Source: Posidonia oceanica (Eukaryota > Streptophyta > Magnoliopsida > Alismatales > Posidoniaceae). Taken from it: a DNA stretch of 64,000 bases. This document shows, in pieces, positions 33,476 through 45,083 of the stretch; position 1 is the stretch's first letter; each line of letters begins with the position of its first letter. The DNA lies in NCBI GenBank assembly GCA_037176725.1, contig JAZBRS010000076.1, positions 119,059,001 through 119,123,000 of the forward strand, written 5' to 3'. Under the pieces are notes generated by a model. It saw only the letters and a list, made by a program, of their open reading frames with translations, did no database searches and was not told where the DNA came from. Both the position numbers and the translations under genes were made by a program.

Positions 33476-34824
33476 ATGGATTTGAACGATATCCCGCATC
33501 ATTCTTTGCAAGTGGCTGTCTTTTCTTCTTCTTCTGATACAGTGCAACTTCGACTGGAGGCTATACCTAATCACTTGGTGAACCTTTTGGTGCATGAGAA
33601 GGTATTTTCCGCTTTTGTTATTACTCCATGCTCTTATTCTTGTATCCTTTTATTTCTGCTGATTTTTCTACTCCATAGCCCTTGGCTTCTGTAAATAACA
33701 ACCGTGATTCGAAAGCCTACCAATTGGACTTGGTTCAGTACTTCCGTTCTTGGGCGTTGAAGAAGTATCGGGAGCGCTTGGAGGAGGCTGGCCTTTGTCA
33801 AGCTTTCCGTCAATTGCGGCAGCCTATTGACTGGAAGGTGCTTTTCGGCCTCTACGGGCTGTGAAATCCTCTGTCCCACACATTTTTCACCTCCTCAGGG
33901 GAGTTGACTATTCTTCTGGAGGAGGTGAGCATCCTTTTAGGCACTCGATAGGTCGACCCGTCCATTTATTGTAGAGACGCCTATCTTTTGCCAATCGGGG
34001 TGGTAGGCTCTTTCTCTCTCTTAAATCGCATCTTCGGCCCTATTATTGTGCCGGAGGACCTGGTGCTAGACGATTGTATCAACCTCGCCTCTTTGTGGAA
34101 GTTTTTCTGGAAGCAGCGCGATAGCATCCATTCTGAGGCTTCTTGCTTAGTGTGTGTCTTCATTCTGATCGGGGGGCTGGTACTCTTCCCAAATGAAGCC
34201 CTAACCATCAGCGCCTATCATGCTGAGCTCATGTGCATCTGTGTTCGCAATCCAGAGAAATGCCTAAGTCAATCTGTGTTGGCTTTTACTATCCAGGGCT
34301 TATCTAGTGCCTGCCTTGGGGGACCGTTCTTCGGCTCGCCTTTCTTGGTTCTGCGCTGGTTAGAGGAGCATTTTTTGCTGTCTGCTCTTGATGCCAACCT
34401 TCCCCTGGAGGACTACATTCACCGATTATGCGCCTGTGAAGTCAAGCCCCAGATGGACTCCTTCAGTCCTCCTTCGTCTTTTAGAACAGTATCTGACCCA
34501 GAGTACTTCCTGATGCTGATTGGGGCGACAGAGTTTGTGAGGTACAACCCCTAGCGATGCTTCTCGATGCTAGGCATTCCCCGGGCCATACCTCCTTTGC
34601 CTCATTTTTCTGACATGATTCTCCCTTGCTTGAGAGACACCCCTGGGGACATCATTCAGGTTTTCTATCAGGCCAGCACTTGGGATGGGAAGGGATGGAA
34701 CCGGGTCCTCTCTTTGTGGGAAAGTTCGAATGCGGACCGCGAAGCCATCTCCCTTGCCACTCATGACGCTTGGTATGAGGGCGTGAAGCCCATATTATTT
34801 ATTGAGTTTCCTGCGAAGAAGTGA
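33476..34824 (+). pseudogene. PMD-type gene 1, two exons, decayed
   Basis: Exon 1 is 33476-33601 (MDLNDIPHHSL...). The intron is 33602-33678 (GTATTTTCC...CCATAG) and exon 2 is 33679-34824. The plant-mobile-domain signature is visible: LRQPIDWKVLFGLYG, then HTFFTSSGELTILLEEVSILLG, the family pattern in which 'HTF...GE.T.TLEDV..LLG' is typical. Further on, VFILIGGLVLFPN and SAYHAELMCICV are shared with gene 3. PMD proteins occur both as host nuclear regulators of the MAIN/MAIL type and inside transposons. Stops are TGA at 33862, TAG at 33949 and TAG at 34552; the frame is otherwise open to TGA at 34822-34824, followed by AATAAA at 34857. Confidence 0.65.
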
Positions 34825-34856
34825 AAGTTGTAATCAGTGTTTTAGTTTTAATCATC

Positions 34857-34862
34857 AATAAA
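34857..34862 (+). terminator. Poly(A) signal of PMD gene 1
   Basis: AATAAA 33 bp after the stop codon. Confidence 0.5.
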
Positions 34863-35227
34863 GTCATTTTTTATTTTCCTTTGCCTACTTCCCTCTCTTT
34901 TGGCATATCTTCACAGTTTTTATCAAAGAGAACTTAAGTTCAGAAAGCTCCCTGTATTAGAGGTGTTGGACGTGTGAACTGCTACGTTCAATGTTATCTG
35001 CAAGGGTTCCTGCGTATAATGCTTTCCCTTCTTTGGAGCGTTGGCCGTGTCAGTTTATGCGTACAACGTTTCAATGCCTCCGATGTGTTGGACGGCCCAG
35101 CTCATGCGTATAATGTTGATTAGTTTAAAAACTCTATCTTACACAGTGGGTGGGCATCTTTACTTCTCTTCTTCTCTTCTCCGGCGACATTTTTCTGATT
35201 CCAACGAAGTCCATCCTTCCATTCCCA
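34863..35227 (+). promoter_or_regulatory. Upstream region of PMD gene 2
   Basis: It contains GTTATCTGC (34993-35001), ten bases, and GCGTATAATG (35012-35021), matching the D LTR in both blocks with the same spacing. GCGTACAACGTTT (about 35058) and GCGTATAATGTTG (about 35106) are two further half-motifs. I see no clear TATA box. Confidence 0.55.
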
Positions 35228-35934
35228 ATGGAGAAGTGGATTTCTCATTTTTACTCTCGGGTGGCAAAACATGCCCGGACGGGACCTGGGCCTTCGACTC
35301 CCGGTGACTCCACGTCAGAGGTTCCGACAGCCGTCCTGATTGTAGAGGAGACGGCGGCAATGGCTATAGAGGTTGCTACTAGGGCTGCGGTGGGTGGAGC
35401 TATGGCCGTGGAGGCCGGCACTACGGCTGCGGAAGTGGTGGCCGTTGCTGTGGAAGATGGGACGGCATCTGGGGAGGCCGTGGAGGTGGGCCCGACTGTT
35501 GTGGAGGCAATGGCCACGGTGACTGATGCGGAGACTAGCCAGGATGCTGCGGAAATCGAGGTGGCGACTGGGGTAGTAGGTGACGATGCCACGGAGGTCG
35601 AGGTGGGGGCCGTAGGTGTCGTGGCTGTACCGACAGAGGCAGGGGTTGCCAGCGATCATGCTGTAGAGACTGGGGCAGATCTGAGTGCTGGTTCCGATGA
35701 TTCTACCAGTTCTGAGGAGGAGGACTCGTAGGGGACGGTTTCCGAGGAGGAGGTGCCCGAGGTGGCGCTTGTAGATCCTTTAGTCGCCAAGTTTGGCGAG
35801 GACGATGGGTGATACCGCAATATTCTAGACTTCGTCCGGCAAGAGGAGGAGGGCGGTGCAATGGATCCCCTGGACTTTTGGCAGGCCTAGATTCCCTATG
35901 ATGAGGTTCAGGCATCGGGACCGCGTAGGGACGC
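35228..35934 (+). pseudogene. PMD gene 2, first exon before insertion E
   Basis: It opens MEKWISHFYSRVAKHARTG, then about 120 residues made mostly of Ala, Val, Glu, Thr and Gly, then an acidic SDDSTSSEEEDS patch. TAG at 35729, TGA at about 35810 and TAG at 35888 interrupt it. The low-complexity part has no recognisable fold. Confidence 0.55.
35930..35934. repeat. TSD of element E, left copy
   Basis: GACGC, repeated at 52933-52937. Confidence 0.85.
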
Positions 35935-36085
35935 TATAGTAATCCTGGTGTTCGGATCGTCCATGCATGCTGCCAAAGCTTGCGTACGTCGATTGGAATC
36001 AGGTTCAATATTAGCGGGTGTATCCGAGAAGGAAGACTTGACTTGAAATCACCAAAAAAGGGAAAAAAGAAAAGATAAGACAAAT

Positions 36086-36096
36086 CAGAGTCGCCA
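36086..36096 (-). other. Primer-site lookalike in E 3' LTR
   Basis: The minus strand reads TGGCGACTCTG, 151 bp from the U5 end. The matching site in the 5' LTR (about 48077-48087) has mutated to TAGTGACTTGG. Confidence 0.5.
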
Positions 36097-36295
36097 CCGT
36101 GTCTATTAAATCGGGAGACAAGGAAAATGGGGGAATTGCGTGAATAAACAAACAAAACCAAGTAAAAAGGATGCAATGCGATGCAATGCAATGAAATGAT
36201 ATGCAATGAGATGCAAATGATGTGACTCATGCCTAGGATGAGGGCAATATGGTCATTGCAGGCCATTAGAAAGGGTAAGGACTCTTGTTACGTGC

Positions 36296-36314
36296 AGGGA
36301 AGGTGTTAGGCACC
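36296..36314 (-). promoter_or_regulatory. Conserved U5 box in E 3' LTR
   Basis: The minus strand reads GGTGCCTAACACCTTCCCT, 361 bp from the LTR end, with one change in the last base. Confidence 0.7.
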
Positions 36315-39300
36315 CCCAACATGCTCGAGAATCAGTCTTTCTAGGCTTACGCTCACATATGCAGGATAATGCATACTTTGGGTGCCAAAATGCCATGAAT
36401 GCCTACTTAGATGCTCAAATGTGTGCTCTAAATGATGAAATGCGTGCAAGGAATTAAATGTGCAATCTAAGTGCTGCAGCAGCACTGTCAGTGTTCCAAA
36501 CAGGACGTGCCCTGGTTCATGAGAACTCCAGACAGTAAGCATCACTGCCCTAATGTAAATGCAGGCGATAAAACAAAATGACGTTGAAAACCATACACAT
36601 GCAAGCGACATGCAAAGGAAAGCAGAAGCAAGCACGGGAAACGATGCAATGCAGGCGATGTGCAAAGGAAAATGAAAACTGGCACGCAAAATAGTGCAAA
36701 TTTAAGAGAAAACGAATGCAGGCACGCAAAACAGATGTAGGCTCGCAAAACGATGCAAATACAGGCGAAAACAGATGCGGACACACAAAACAATGCAAAT
36801 GCAAGCGAAAATAGATGTAGGCACGCAAAACAATGCAAACACAAGAAAAAACAAAAGCGAGCACGCAAAACAATGCAAATGGTGTTGTACTTCAGATGGA
36901 CTTATCTTGAGAATCTGAGGCTTGATCTGCAATAACTTTGGTTTGAATGGAAGATCATTCAATCAGGAAGACCTGGACAGTTAGATCGTGAAAATCCAAC
37001 GGTCCGATCAAAAGTTTTTCAGGTTTCAAGTCAGAAGGCTTAAGGGCCAGAAAAGGTAGGGGTCTAAGTATAAATAGTCCCTAAGAGTGTGCAGAACAGG
37101 GTGCATGCATGCAGAAGTGTTGAGGATGCTTGAATGGATGCAAGTGCAGGGACCTACATGTAATTTTAAGAAACTACAGGGGCCTATGTGCAATTTTGGA
37201 AAGTGATGGGGTTAAAATGCAATGCAGGGCTTATATGCAAATGCAATGCCAATGAAAGTAAAACATGGTATTTAATGGCTTCTAGATGCAGACAGGACCT
37301 ATATGCAATTTTTAAAACATGCTGGACTTTATTGCAATATAATATGGCTTAAAACATGATTTAAATGAATGATTGATTGCAGGCTGGACTGATATGCAAA
37401 TAAACATGTTTTTTTGGATTATTTTAGCAATGCAATATAGTTAAAATCATGATTTAAATGAAATCTAACAACTGCAGAGGACTCAGATGCAAATAAAAAA
37501 ACTTGGAGGGCTTTTATGCAATGTAGTATGATAAAGCTATAAATTAAATGCTTTTTCAATTGATCAGAGGACTGATATGTAATTTTTGTGAAATCATGGA
37601 CTAAAATGCAATGTAATAAGATAAAAACAGACATTAAATGAGATGATGAATGAATAGAGGACTTGAATGCAAATAAAGTAAACAACAGGACTAAACTGCA
37701 ATGTAATAAGCTGAAAAAAAAATTAAATGACTTGATGAATAAACAGAGGACTGAGATGTAAATAAAATAAAATTCAGAAGTTAAAAGTAATGTAATAAGA
37801 TAAAAAAACAGAAATTAAATGATTTTAACAACTGTAGGACTTAAATGTAAAGAAAATAAGTTGCTGGACCAAAACTAAATAATGTTAAAAGATTTTGAAC
37901 TGCAGTAGGACTGAAGTGCAATAAAAAAAAGTAACAGAAATTAAAAGCAATGCAATATAGTTTTATTCAGGAATTAAATGAAACTTAAACTACAACTGGA
38001 CCTTAAAGTAAATAAACTAAGTTGCTGTAAAAAATTTCAATGCATCAAATGAAAACAAAATTAAAACTATAGCGGTGAAGAGTGCTACAGTGACCTGCAG
38101 CAGCAGTGGGCCTGCCGGGGAAGAAGGTGGCGTTGGCAGTACGAGGAGGGCCGGTGGCGGCACCCGGAGGCTGGAGGGGACCTCCCCGGAGCTCGGGGAG
38201 TGGTTGGCGATGCATGACAACTGCTGAAGTGGCCTGGCGACGCGGGCGGAGGTTTGTAGAGGCTTGCTGGAGGAGGACTGAGTGCAGGAGGCGACGGCGG
38301 CACAAGGGGAACCCACGGCTATGCTCGTGGGACCTCGACGGAGCTTTGGGGACGATCGGCGGAGCTAGAGCGGGTCAGAAGCGCAGCCGTGCAGAATCAG
38401 CTCGTCGGAGAAGACAACCTCGCTGCGGAGCTGCCTCGGCAGCCCAAAGCCCAAAACTAGTTTCTAACCACCTAGGAAGCACCAGAAGGCTAAAACTAAG
38501 CTAAAGGGAGGGTTGTTTACCTGTTTGCGCGGCTGGAATGCTCCCCCGACCTCAGTGGGTCGTGCTGCTACCGGCGGAGGTCGCGGCGGCGCGGCGCGCG
38601 TCCTCGGCGAGCTGCAGCGGTAGGGACGGGTTGCTGGTACTCCTCTGGAGCTCAAGGGCCGAACAGAAGCAAGTTTGGTGGTTTACAGGTGGAGATGGAT
38701 TCTTTGGGTGATGCACTGAGGTGCCGAGGTTGCTAGGGTGGTCTGTCGCTCTCTGGGCTGAAGGGACACTTCCGGTGGCTCGGTGGATCTTCTGTGAGGG
38801 TGTAGGAAGGGTCGGACTAGGGTGGAGGCTGTTCTGGAGTGAGGTGGAGAAGTTGGAGGTTTTTGGGCATATTTTGGGCGTAGGTGTTTGTGGTGGAACT
38901 GGGGATGCATAGGGTGTGTCGAGCTGGATGGAGGGATGGCTTGGGAAGGTGGATACTCAGGGAGTGTTGTGGAGGATTTTGGGAGGTTGGTGCGGGCTGT
39001 GGGGTGAGAATTTTTAGAGGAAGGGGCATTCTGGGTGTGAAGGAGGAAGTTGGGTGTTTGGAGTTGGTTTCTGGGTTCGGGATGCACAAGGAGGGAGGAG
39101 GAGGTTCTGGGTGTTTGGGGTTGGTTCTAGGGAGTGGAATGCTGGAGTTTTGGGAGCTAGAAGTGGAGTTGCAAAGGTTGGATGGGATTTGAATTTTGAA
39201 GAAGGAGAAGGAAGGGAAGCTTCGGATTCTCTCGCTCTCTCATTTGCACAAAACGGTGGCGAAGAAGAAAGAGGGGGTGCTGGTTTTATCCGAAGGGGAG

Positions 39301-40724
39301 CACTCGAGTGAAGTGTTTGAAATGCTGGCCCAGTGGCAGTGACTGGAAGGAGGAAGTTGTGAGGGGTAGCTTCGCCGACTAGACGCACGACAAGTTGGGT
39401 AGTAATTGCCACAAAGGGGTGTCAGCGAAGGACGGGCAGGCTTGTGAGTGGCTGTGAGTGCAGGGTGGCAGGCGAGGGTGATGGCGATGGTGGGGGGAAG
39501 TTTGAATTATGGGGGAAAAGCTGAGGAGGAGGAGGAGATGGTCGGGTCGTGGGAGGAAGAAGAAAGAAGGAAAAAAAGAAAGAAGGCAGAGGAGGAGGGT
39601 TGTGGGCTTTGGGTCGGAGAGAGAAAAAAAGAAAAGAAAGGAAAGAAAAGAAGGCTGGGTAGTGGGCTGGGCCGGAAAGGTGAAAAGGAAAAAAGAAAAA
39701 GAAAAGGGGGAAAGAAAGGAAGGAGAAAAAGAGGAAGAAAAGAAAGGGAGAAAAAGAAAGGGATTGTTTTAAATGTTTGTTAAGTTTTCTTTTTTCTTAA
39801 TTGTTTTAATTGCTTAAGTTTTTTTCTTTCGATTTTAAGTTTGTTAATTGCTTTTAAGTTTGTTTTTATTGCTTTTAAGTTTGTTAATTTTGATTTTAAG
39901 TTTGTTAATTTTGATTTCATGTTTATTAATTGTTATTAAGTTTTTCTTTATTGATTTTAAGTTTGTTAATTATTTTTCTTTTAAGTTCTTAATTGATTAT
40001 TGTTTTAAGGTTTTTAATTGTTTTTTAAGGTTTTGTTTTAGTTGTTTTTCTTAAAGTTTTCCTTGATTGTTTTTTTTTAGTTTGTTTTACTTGTTAAGCT
40101 TTGAATTAGGGTTTTGAATTGTTTTAGTTGACTTTTTTAGATTGTTTTTCTTTTTTAGGGGTTTAGAACTGTTTTTTTTTTGTTTTTATTTTTTTTTTCT
40201 TATGTTTTTTTCTTAATTGTTTTTAAAGGGTTTTGAATTGTTTTTCCTTTATGTCTTCTTTTTAAATGTTTTTTAATTGGGTTTTGAATTGTTTCTTAGG
40301 GTTTTTTCTTTTGTATTTGTTTTCTAAGTTTTTTAAGGTTTTCGTAGACTTTAATTTGTTTTCCTTAAGTTTTTTAATTGTTTTTCCAGATTTTTAGCTT
40401 GTTTGTTTAGTTTTTTAGTTGCTTTTTAATTAGACTTTTCTTTTAATTGGGTTTTGGTTTGTTTTTCTTTTCTTATGTCTTCTTCTTTAACTGCTTTTTA
40501 AGTTTTCTTTAATTGTTTTCGTTTTTAGGGTTTGCATAATTGTTTCCCTAGGATTGTCTTCTAGGTTTTTAATTGTTTTTCCTTAGGATTTAGAGGGTGA
40601 GTTCTTTAAGGGTTTTAAAAGGAGGGTTTTCTTAGGTTTTTTGGTGGGTTTTACCTAGGGTTTTTCTAGGGTTTTTTGTTGTGTTTGAGGTGTAGATTTT
40701 TAAGGTTTTTGATGAGTGGGTTTT

Positions 40725-40752
40725 AGGTTTAGGGTTTAGGGTTTAGGTGTTT
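40725..40752 (-). repeat. Telomere-like TTTAGGG run in E 3' LTR
   Basis: The plus strand shows three near-perfect TTTAGGG units. The same run is in the 5' LTR near 52757-52786, so it is part of the LTR and not a chromosome end. Confidence 0.7.
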
Positions 40753-40888
40753 GGTTTGAAATGGGTTTTGGGTTTTGAAGAAAGGGTGTGGTTTTGGGTT
40801 TAGTTTAGTGTTTGGTTTGAAATGGGTTTTGGGTTTTGAAGCCACTAGAGAGAGAGATCCACTAATTCAGCCTGTCAAAATGTCTACA

Positions 40889-40903
40889 GATGCCCCCCCT
40901 GAG
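40889..40903 (-). other. Polypurine tract of element E
   Basis: The minus strand reads CTCAGGGGGGGCATC directly before the 3' LTR. Confidence 0.8.
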
Positions 40904-41400
40904 TGAGGTCAAGGGAACCGAGGCCACTGCTTAGGGTTGACAAGACACCCCACTTGTCGTCGGAGAGAGCCCGATGTTGCTATAGACGTGAGTCACTTAT
41001 TCGGCGGATGCACCGAAAATCATGACTCGTCGCCAAATGCTGATGAATGCGAACACTAGGATGCAGTGCTAATGCAAAGACTAGTGTACGATGCTAATGC
41101 AGATGTTATGCCTACGCTAATGCTCAATGCGATGTACTCCTCTAGGGGAAAGCGGGTGACGCATGCACGCGGGAAAGTGGAAAAATGCAATGCAACATCA
41201 TCGAGCAATACTTCGGGAGAGTCGGACGATTTTAAGTGCACAGAGCGGTGTACAGCTCTAGCGCGGGGGTGTCATTTGCCAAGCTTCATGCTGTAGGCGT
41301 AGGCGATGCATGTGCTGAAAGTAAAAGGCTAAATGTAAAGATGTTGAAAAAGAGTTGCGTAAAGATGCTGTGGATGCACACGCGATGGTTGGCAAGTAAT
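40904..41400 (-). other. Element E 3' region, single-copy part
   Basis: No coding capacity or repeat recognised apart from short runs of 'atgctaatgc' words near 41060-41120. Confidence 0.5.
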
Positions 41401-42250
41401 GCCAAGGAAGCGATCCTAGCCGTGCACTACTGCAAGTGTCATCCTAAGCTGGCAAGCTGCGAAAGTCTTGCAGGTGCCGAGGATGTCACTTTAAGCAATG
41501 CGCGATCAGGGGTTCGATTTCCTAAGCACGCCATGACAGGAAAACGGGATGTGGAAGTTGACGTAATGACTTCAGAGGAGTAGCAGTGCAATAAGAATGC
41601 AATGTTATGCAATGGGGCACGCGAAACCGAGAAGACGATCCTGGGCCGTGCACTACTGCGAGTATCATCCAAAGCCGGCAAGCTGCGAAAGTCTTGCAGG
41701 TGCTGAGGATGCTACCTTAGGCAGTATGCGAACCAAGGGCTCGAATCCTAAGTGCGCGATGCTATGCAGTGAAATGCAAAGTATAAACAGTGGAACGCCG
41801 GGCATGCGAAATCAAGAAAACAATCCCAAGGCCGTGCACTACTGCAGGTGCCATCCAAAGCTTGCAAGCTGCGAAAGTCTTGCAGGTGCCGAGGATGTTA
41901 ACTTAAGCAATATGCAAACCAGGGGTTCGAATCCTAAGCACACAATGTCCGTGTGATGATGAGATGCAATACTAGGACTGACTCTACGAAGGATATGAGA
42001 AAGCTATATGATGTTATGCAATGAAGATGCAGTGGAATGCAGTATATAGACAGTGGAACGTTGGGCATGCGGAACCGAGAAAATGATCCCGAGGCCGTGC
42101 ACTGCTATGAGTATCATTCAAAGCCGACAAGCTGTGTAAGTCTTGCGGGTGCTGAGGATGCTACCTTAGGCAGTACATGAACCAAGGGTTCGAATCCTAA
42201 GCACGTGATGCCCGTGTGATGATGAAATGCTAATGCCATGCAATAGAATG
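41401..42250 (-). repeat. ~190-260 bp tandem repeats in E 3' region
   Basis: Four copies start GCCGTGCACTACTGC (near 41419, 41643, 41831 and 42091). They share 'ggcaagctgcgaaagtcttgcagg' and end in GGTTCGAATCCTAAGC. Spacings are about 224, 188 and 260 bp. Confidence 0.8.
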
Positions 42251-42283
42251 CTATTACACTATGACGAAAGAGTGATAAGTTAA

Positions 42284-42470
42284 CGGACCTATCGTCGGAT
42301 AGTTAGGGAGTATCGGTCCTCTGAGGAGTTGACGGACTCATCACCAGATAGTTAGGGCTATCAGCCCGATGAGGAGTTAACGGACTCATTACCGAATAAT
42401 TAGGGCTATCAGCCCGACGAGGAGTTGACGGACTCATCACCGGATAGTTAGGGCTATCAGCCCGAATGAG
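42284..42470 (-). repeat. 48-bp tandem repeats in E 3' region
   Basis: Three to four units read GAGGAGTTGACGGACTCATC, then ACCGGATAGTTAGGG, then CTATCAGCCCGAT. A stray relative of the unit occurs near 44577-44630. Confidence 0.8.
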
Positions 42471-43130
42471 GGTGGAGAGGGGGCGGGGATACCAAACCAG
42501 AAGGTGCGGCAGAGGTCTGTAGACACTCCCACGACAGTTGGGGATGTCAGCCCAAATGAGGGTGAGACGATACCAAAGCGCAGCAAAAGAGATGCCCCTG
42601 GTATCAGGAATGATACCAGGAGGCAACCGAAGCAGCCTTGGCATCGAAGGCATTGACCGACCAACGAGTCTATCAAGCAAGAGGGGTGGTGACAAGTGGG
42701 ACGACTTGTGACCACGAATGCAATGGGAATACCATACCCTAAGGTGTGGCAGAGGTCCGTAGACGCTCCCGTAATAGTTGGAGATGTCAGCCCGATGCAG
42801 ATGGAAATGGGATATCATGGGGTAGCAAAAAAAGATGTCCCTGATATCGGTGAACGATACTAGGGGACAGCAGAAGCGCCCATAGCATCAAAATGCAAGG
42901 TGGAGACAAAACTAACGAGTTTGTCAGTCGAGTAGTTAGGGGTACCAGCCCGATGAGATGAGGGGGGCGATACCACAAGGTAGCAAAAAAGATGCCCCTG
43001 GTATCAAGGATGGTACCAAGGGACAGCCTAAGCACCCCTGGCACCGAGATGTAGGGATGGATGGATGGATGCGAGATGATAGGTTGATGGACCCATCGCC
43101 GAGTAGTTAGGGGTGCCAGCCCGAATGCAA
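42470..43130 (-). repeat. ~240-bp higher-order repeats with hairpins
   Basis: 'ggcagaggt(c/t)(c/t)gtagac' recurs near 42510 and 42750 at a spacing of 240 bp. Each unit carries a 'ccctggtatcaagg' inverted repeat near 42597, 42836 and 42996. The first is a perfect 10-bp stem. Confidence 0.7.
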
Positions 43131-45083
43131 GGAATGAGGAATGCAAAAGAGAAGACAGGAAACCCCCCATGGTGGGTGTGCAATGGTCTCAACACGGGCA
43201 TACTTCGTGGCATCATGAGGTGACAAATGACGGACATGCCGGTCATCAAGGACCTACCCAATGCGGTGGGCGGCAAAACTTGAAAAACACAGAGCCTCTG
43301 AGCGGGGTAGGCAAAAGTGCTCATCCTTGGCTCCGATTTTCGAAAACAGGGAGAGGGGAAGATAAGTTATTATAGCATGCTTGTTTTGGTGGCTTCAGAT
43401 TAAAAGCAGCTGACGCCAAGAGGGTGCTTTTGCACTTTCTGATTCAGGAGACTCGATCCTCGAACAACGCCATGCCGAGTTGTGGTCGATGGCTCTCTTT
43501 CTCACTCTTGGCTCGGGATGAGCCTTAGCTTCATAGAGTATAGCCTTTGGCTACAGGTGGGTAGCAGAAGCATTGGATGCAGCTTTACAGCCTCCATCTT
43601 AAATCCTCGGGGACTGACTACCGCTTTTGACGCTCTCGAAATGATGTTTCTTTTCCCCTCATGAGTGACTGGAGTTGCATCTAGCCTGCTAGGGATGTAG
43701 GATTGTCTGCACATGGGATTGGAGCATGCTGCTGCACTCGGAGGGTGGGGCCAGGTCCTCATGACAAGTATCCCATGCAGTTGCCAGTGTGGCACTTGGA
43801 GTTGAAAGCTGAGGGGGCTTCGATGCTCGTCCGAGTCACTCCTCTCATGAGTGCCTTCTTACTTCAACTTCTTTCTTCATATTTCTTTTATGCTCAGCAT
43901 GCATATCATGTTATCATATTCTTTTCTCACATGATCTCTATTCTTTTGGACATGCATGTCTTCACCCACTTGGGGTAGCAGTCCCGGATGAGGCGTTAAG
44001 AGTTCGGCTGATTGGCGTACACCTTCGGCCTCTGCAATGTGTGCTTGCAGCCTCTAGCTATGCTCTGCTCTGCTTTGGTCCTCTCCATGTCTGGTGGACT
44101 CTCTTGATAAGGTGGGTCTCGCTTCTAGAGTTCTGAAACTCAGTGAGATGCTCTATTCTGCTCTTAGTCTCACTATGTAGCCACATGCAAGAGATGGCGC
44201 TGCTCGAGTGGGTTCTGCCTGAGTTTGTTGATGCCTGACACCCTCTGGATGCTGCTTGTTTGTCCGTAGCCAAGTTTCTGATTATACAAATGTTTATGGG
44301 TTTTGTATTTCTTAGAAGGGAAGGGGACAAACATGTTATTGGGTTTTTGCATTGGTTTTGTATTTTTATGGTTTTCTGTGCTTAAGAAAACATAAAAAGG
44401 GAAAACCAGCAGCAAGGCGAGAAAATATTTTTACGTTTTTTTATTTTCTTGATTGTTTTTGGTGCTTTTGTCTTTTACAGGATGCAAGAAAATGGTACAT
44501 ATATGTAGAAAATGAAGAATGCATGATGATAGATATGTGCAGGATGGCATAAATGTGCAGAAGAATGTGCAGAGTGATAGGTTGACAGACCTATTGCCGA
44601 ATAGTTTGGGATATTAGCCCGGATGAGGGAATGAATGCAAGAAGCAGAAAGGGATGCATGTTCTTTTTTGGGTTTTGTCAATTTTATGCTTTTTATGACT
44701 TTCAGGCAAGGCGAGAAAACACAAAAAATAAAACAAAACGGAAAGAAAAGACAATGTAGGAATCAAAAGAGAGGCAAGGGAGACTTAGCTGTCAGCAACC
44801 TCGGGAGGGAGGCGCTGGGTTCGTTCCTATACTGCTGATGCTGTCGACGGGGTCCACTGTTGGCAGTGCAGGGAGCACTAGGGCTACTAGAGTTGCTGAC
44901 GGCAGTGCAGGGAGCACTAGGGCTGCAAAAGTTGGAGGAGGAACTAACTTGGACGATGCTGCAACTGGGCTTGTTGTCAACGCTGCCGTTGCATCTCCGA
45001 GCGTCCCTCGAACGAGATAGGAATGGCAGGAAAAGGGGATTGCACCGATGGGATCAGAAGGGTCCACCGGGGTAGAGCTGGAC
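43131..45083 (-). other. Element E 3' region between repeats and gag
   Basis: No domain found in either strand. Two partial copies of a segment containing AAGGCGAGAAAA lie near 44417 and 44708. Just downstream of gag (44792-45067), two copies of an Ala/Pro-coding segment near 44860-44930 may be a decayed gag tail. Nothing resembling protease or RT is present. Confidence 0.5.

Larger units (their letters stand above)
35935..40888 (-). repeat. 3' LTR of element E (4.95 kb)
   Basis: The minus strand starts TGTAGACATTTTGACAGG, lacking five bases (ACCCC) found in the 5' LTR, and ends GGATTACTATA. From its start: telomere-like TTTAGGG (about 40725-40752), T-rich zone (39770-40620), G/A zone (39500-39770), G-rich zone (38080-39500), 'aaatgcaat' zone (37090-38080), 'caaaacaatgcaaat' repeats (36600-36880) and the U5 end. 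It also lacks a 15-base duplication present in the 5' copy near 49213. Confidence 0.9.

Noticed and set aside
40725..40752. Interstitial telomere marking a chromosome fusion
   Set aside because: Only about three TTTAGGG units, repeated at the same site in the other LTR of E.
41505..42200. tRNA genes at the GGTTCGAATCC words
   Set aside because: No cloverleaf can be drawn around them; only a B-box-like word is present.
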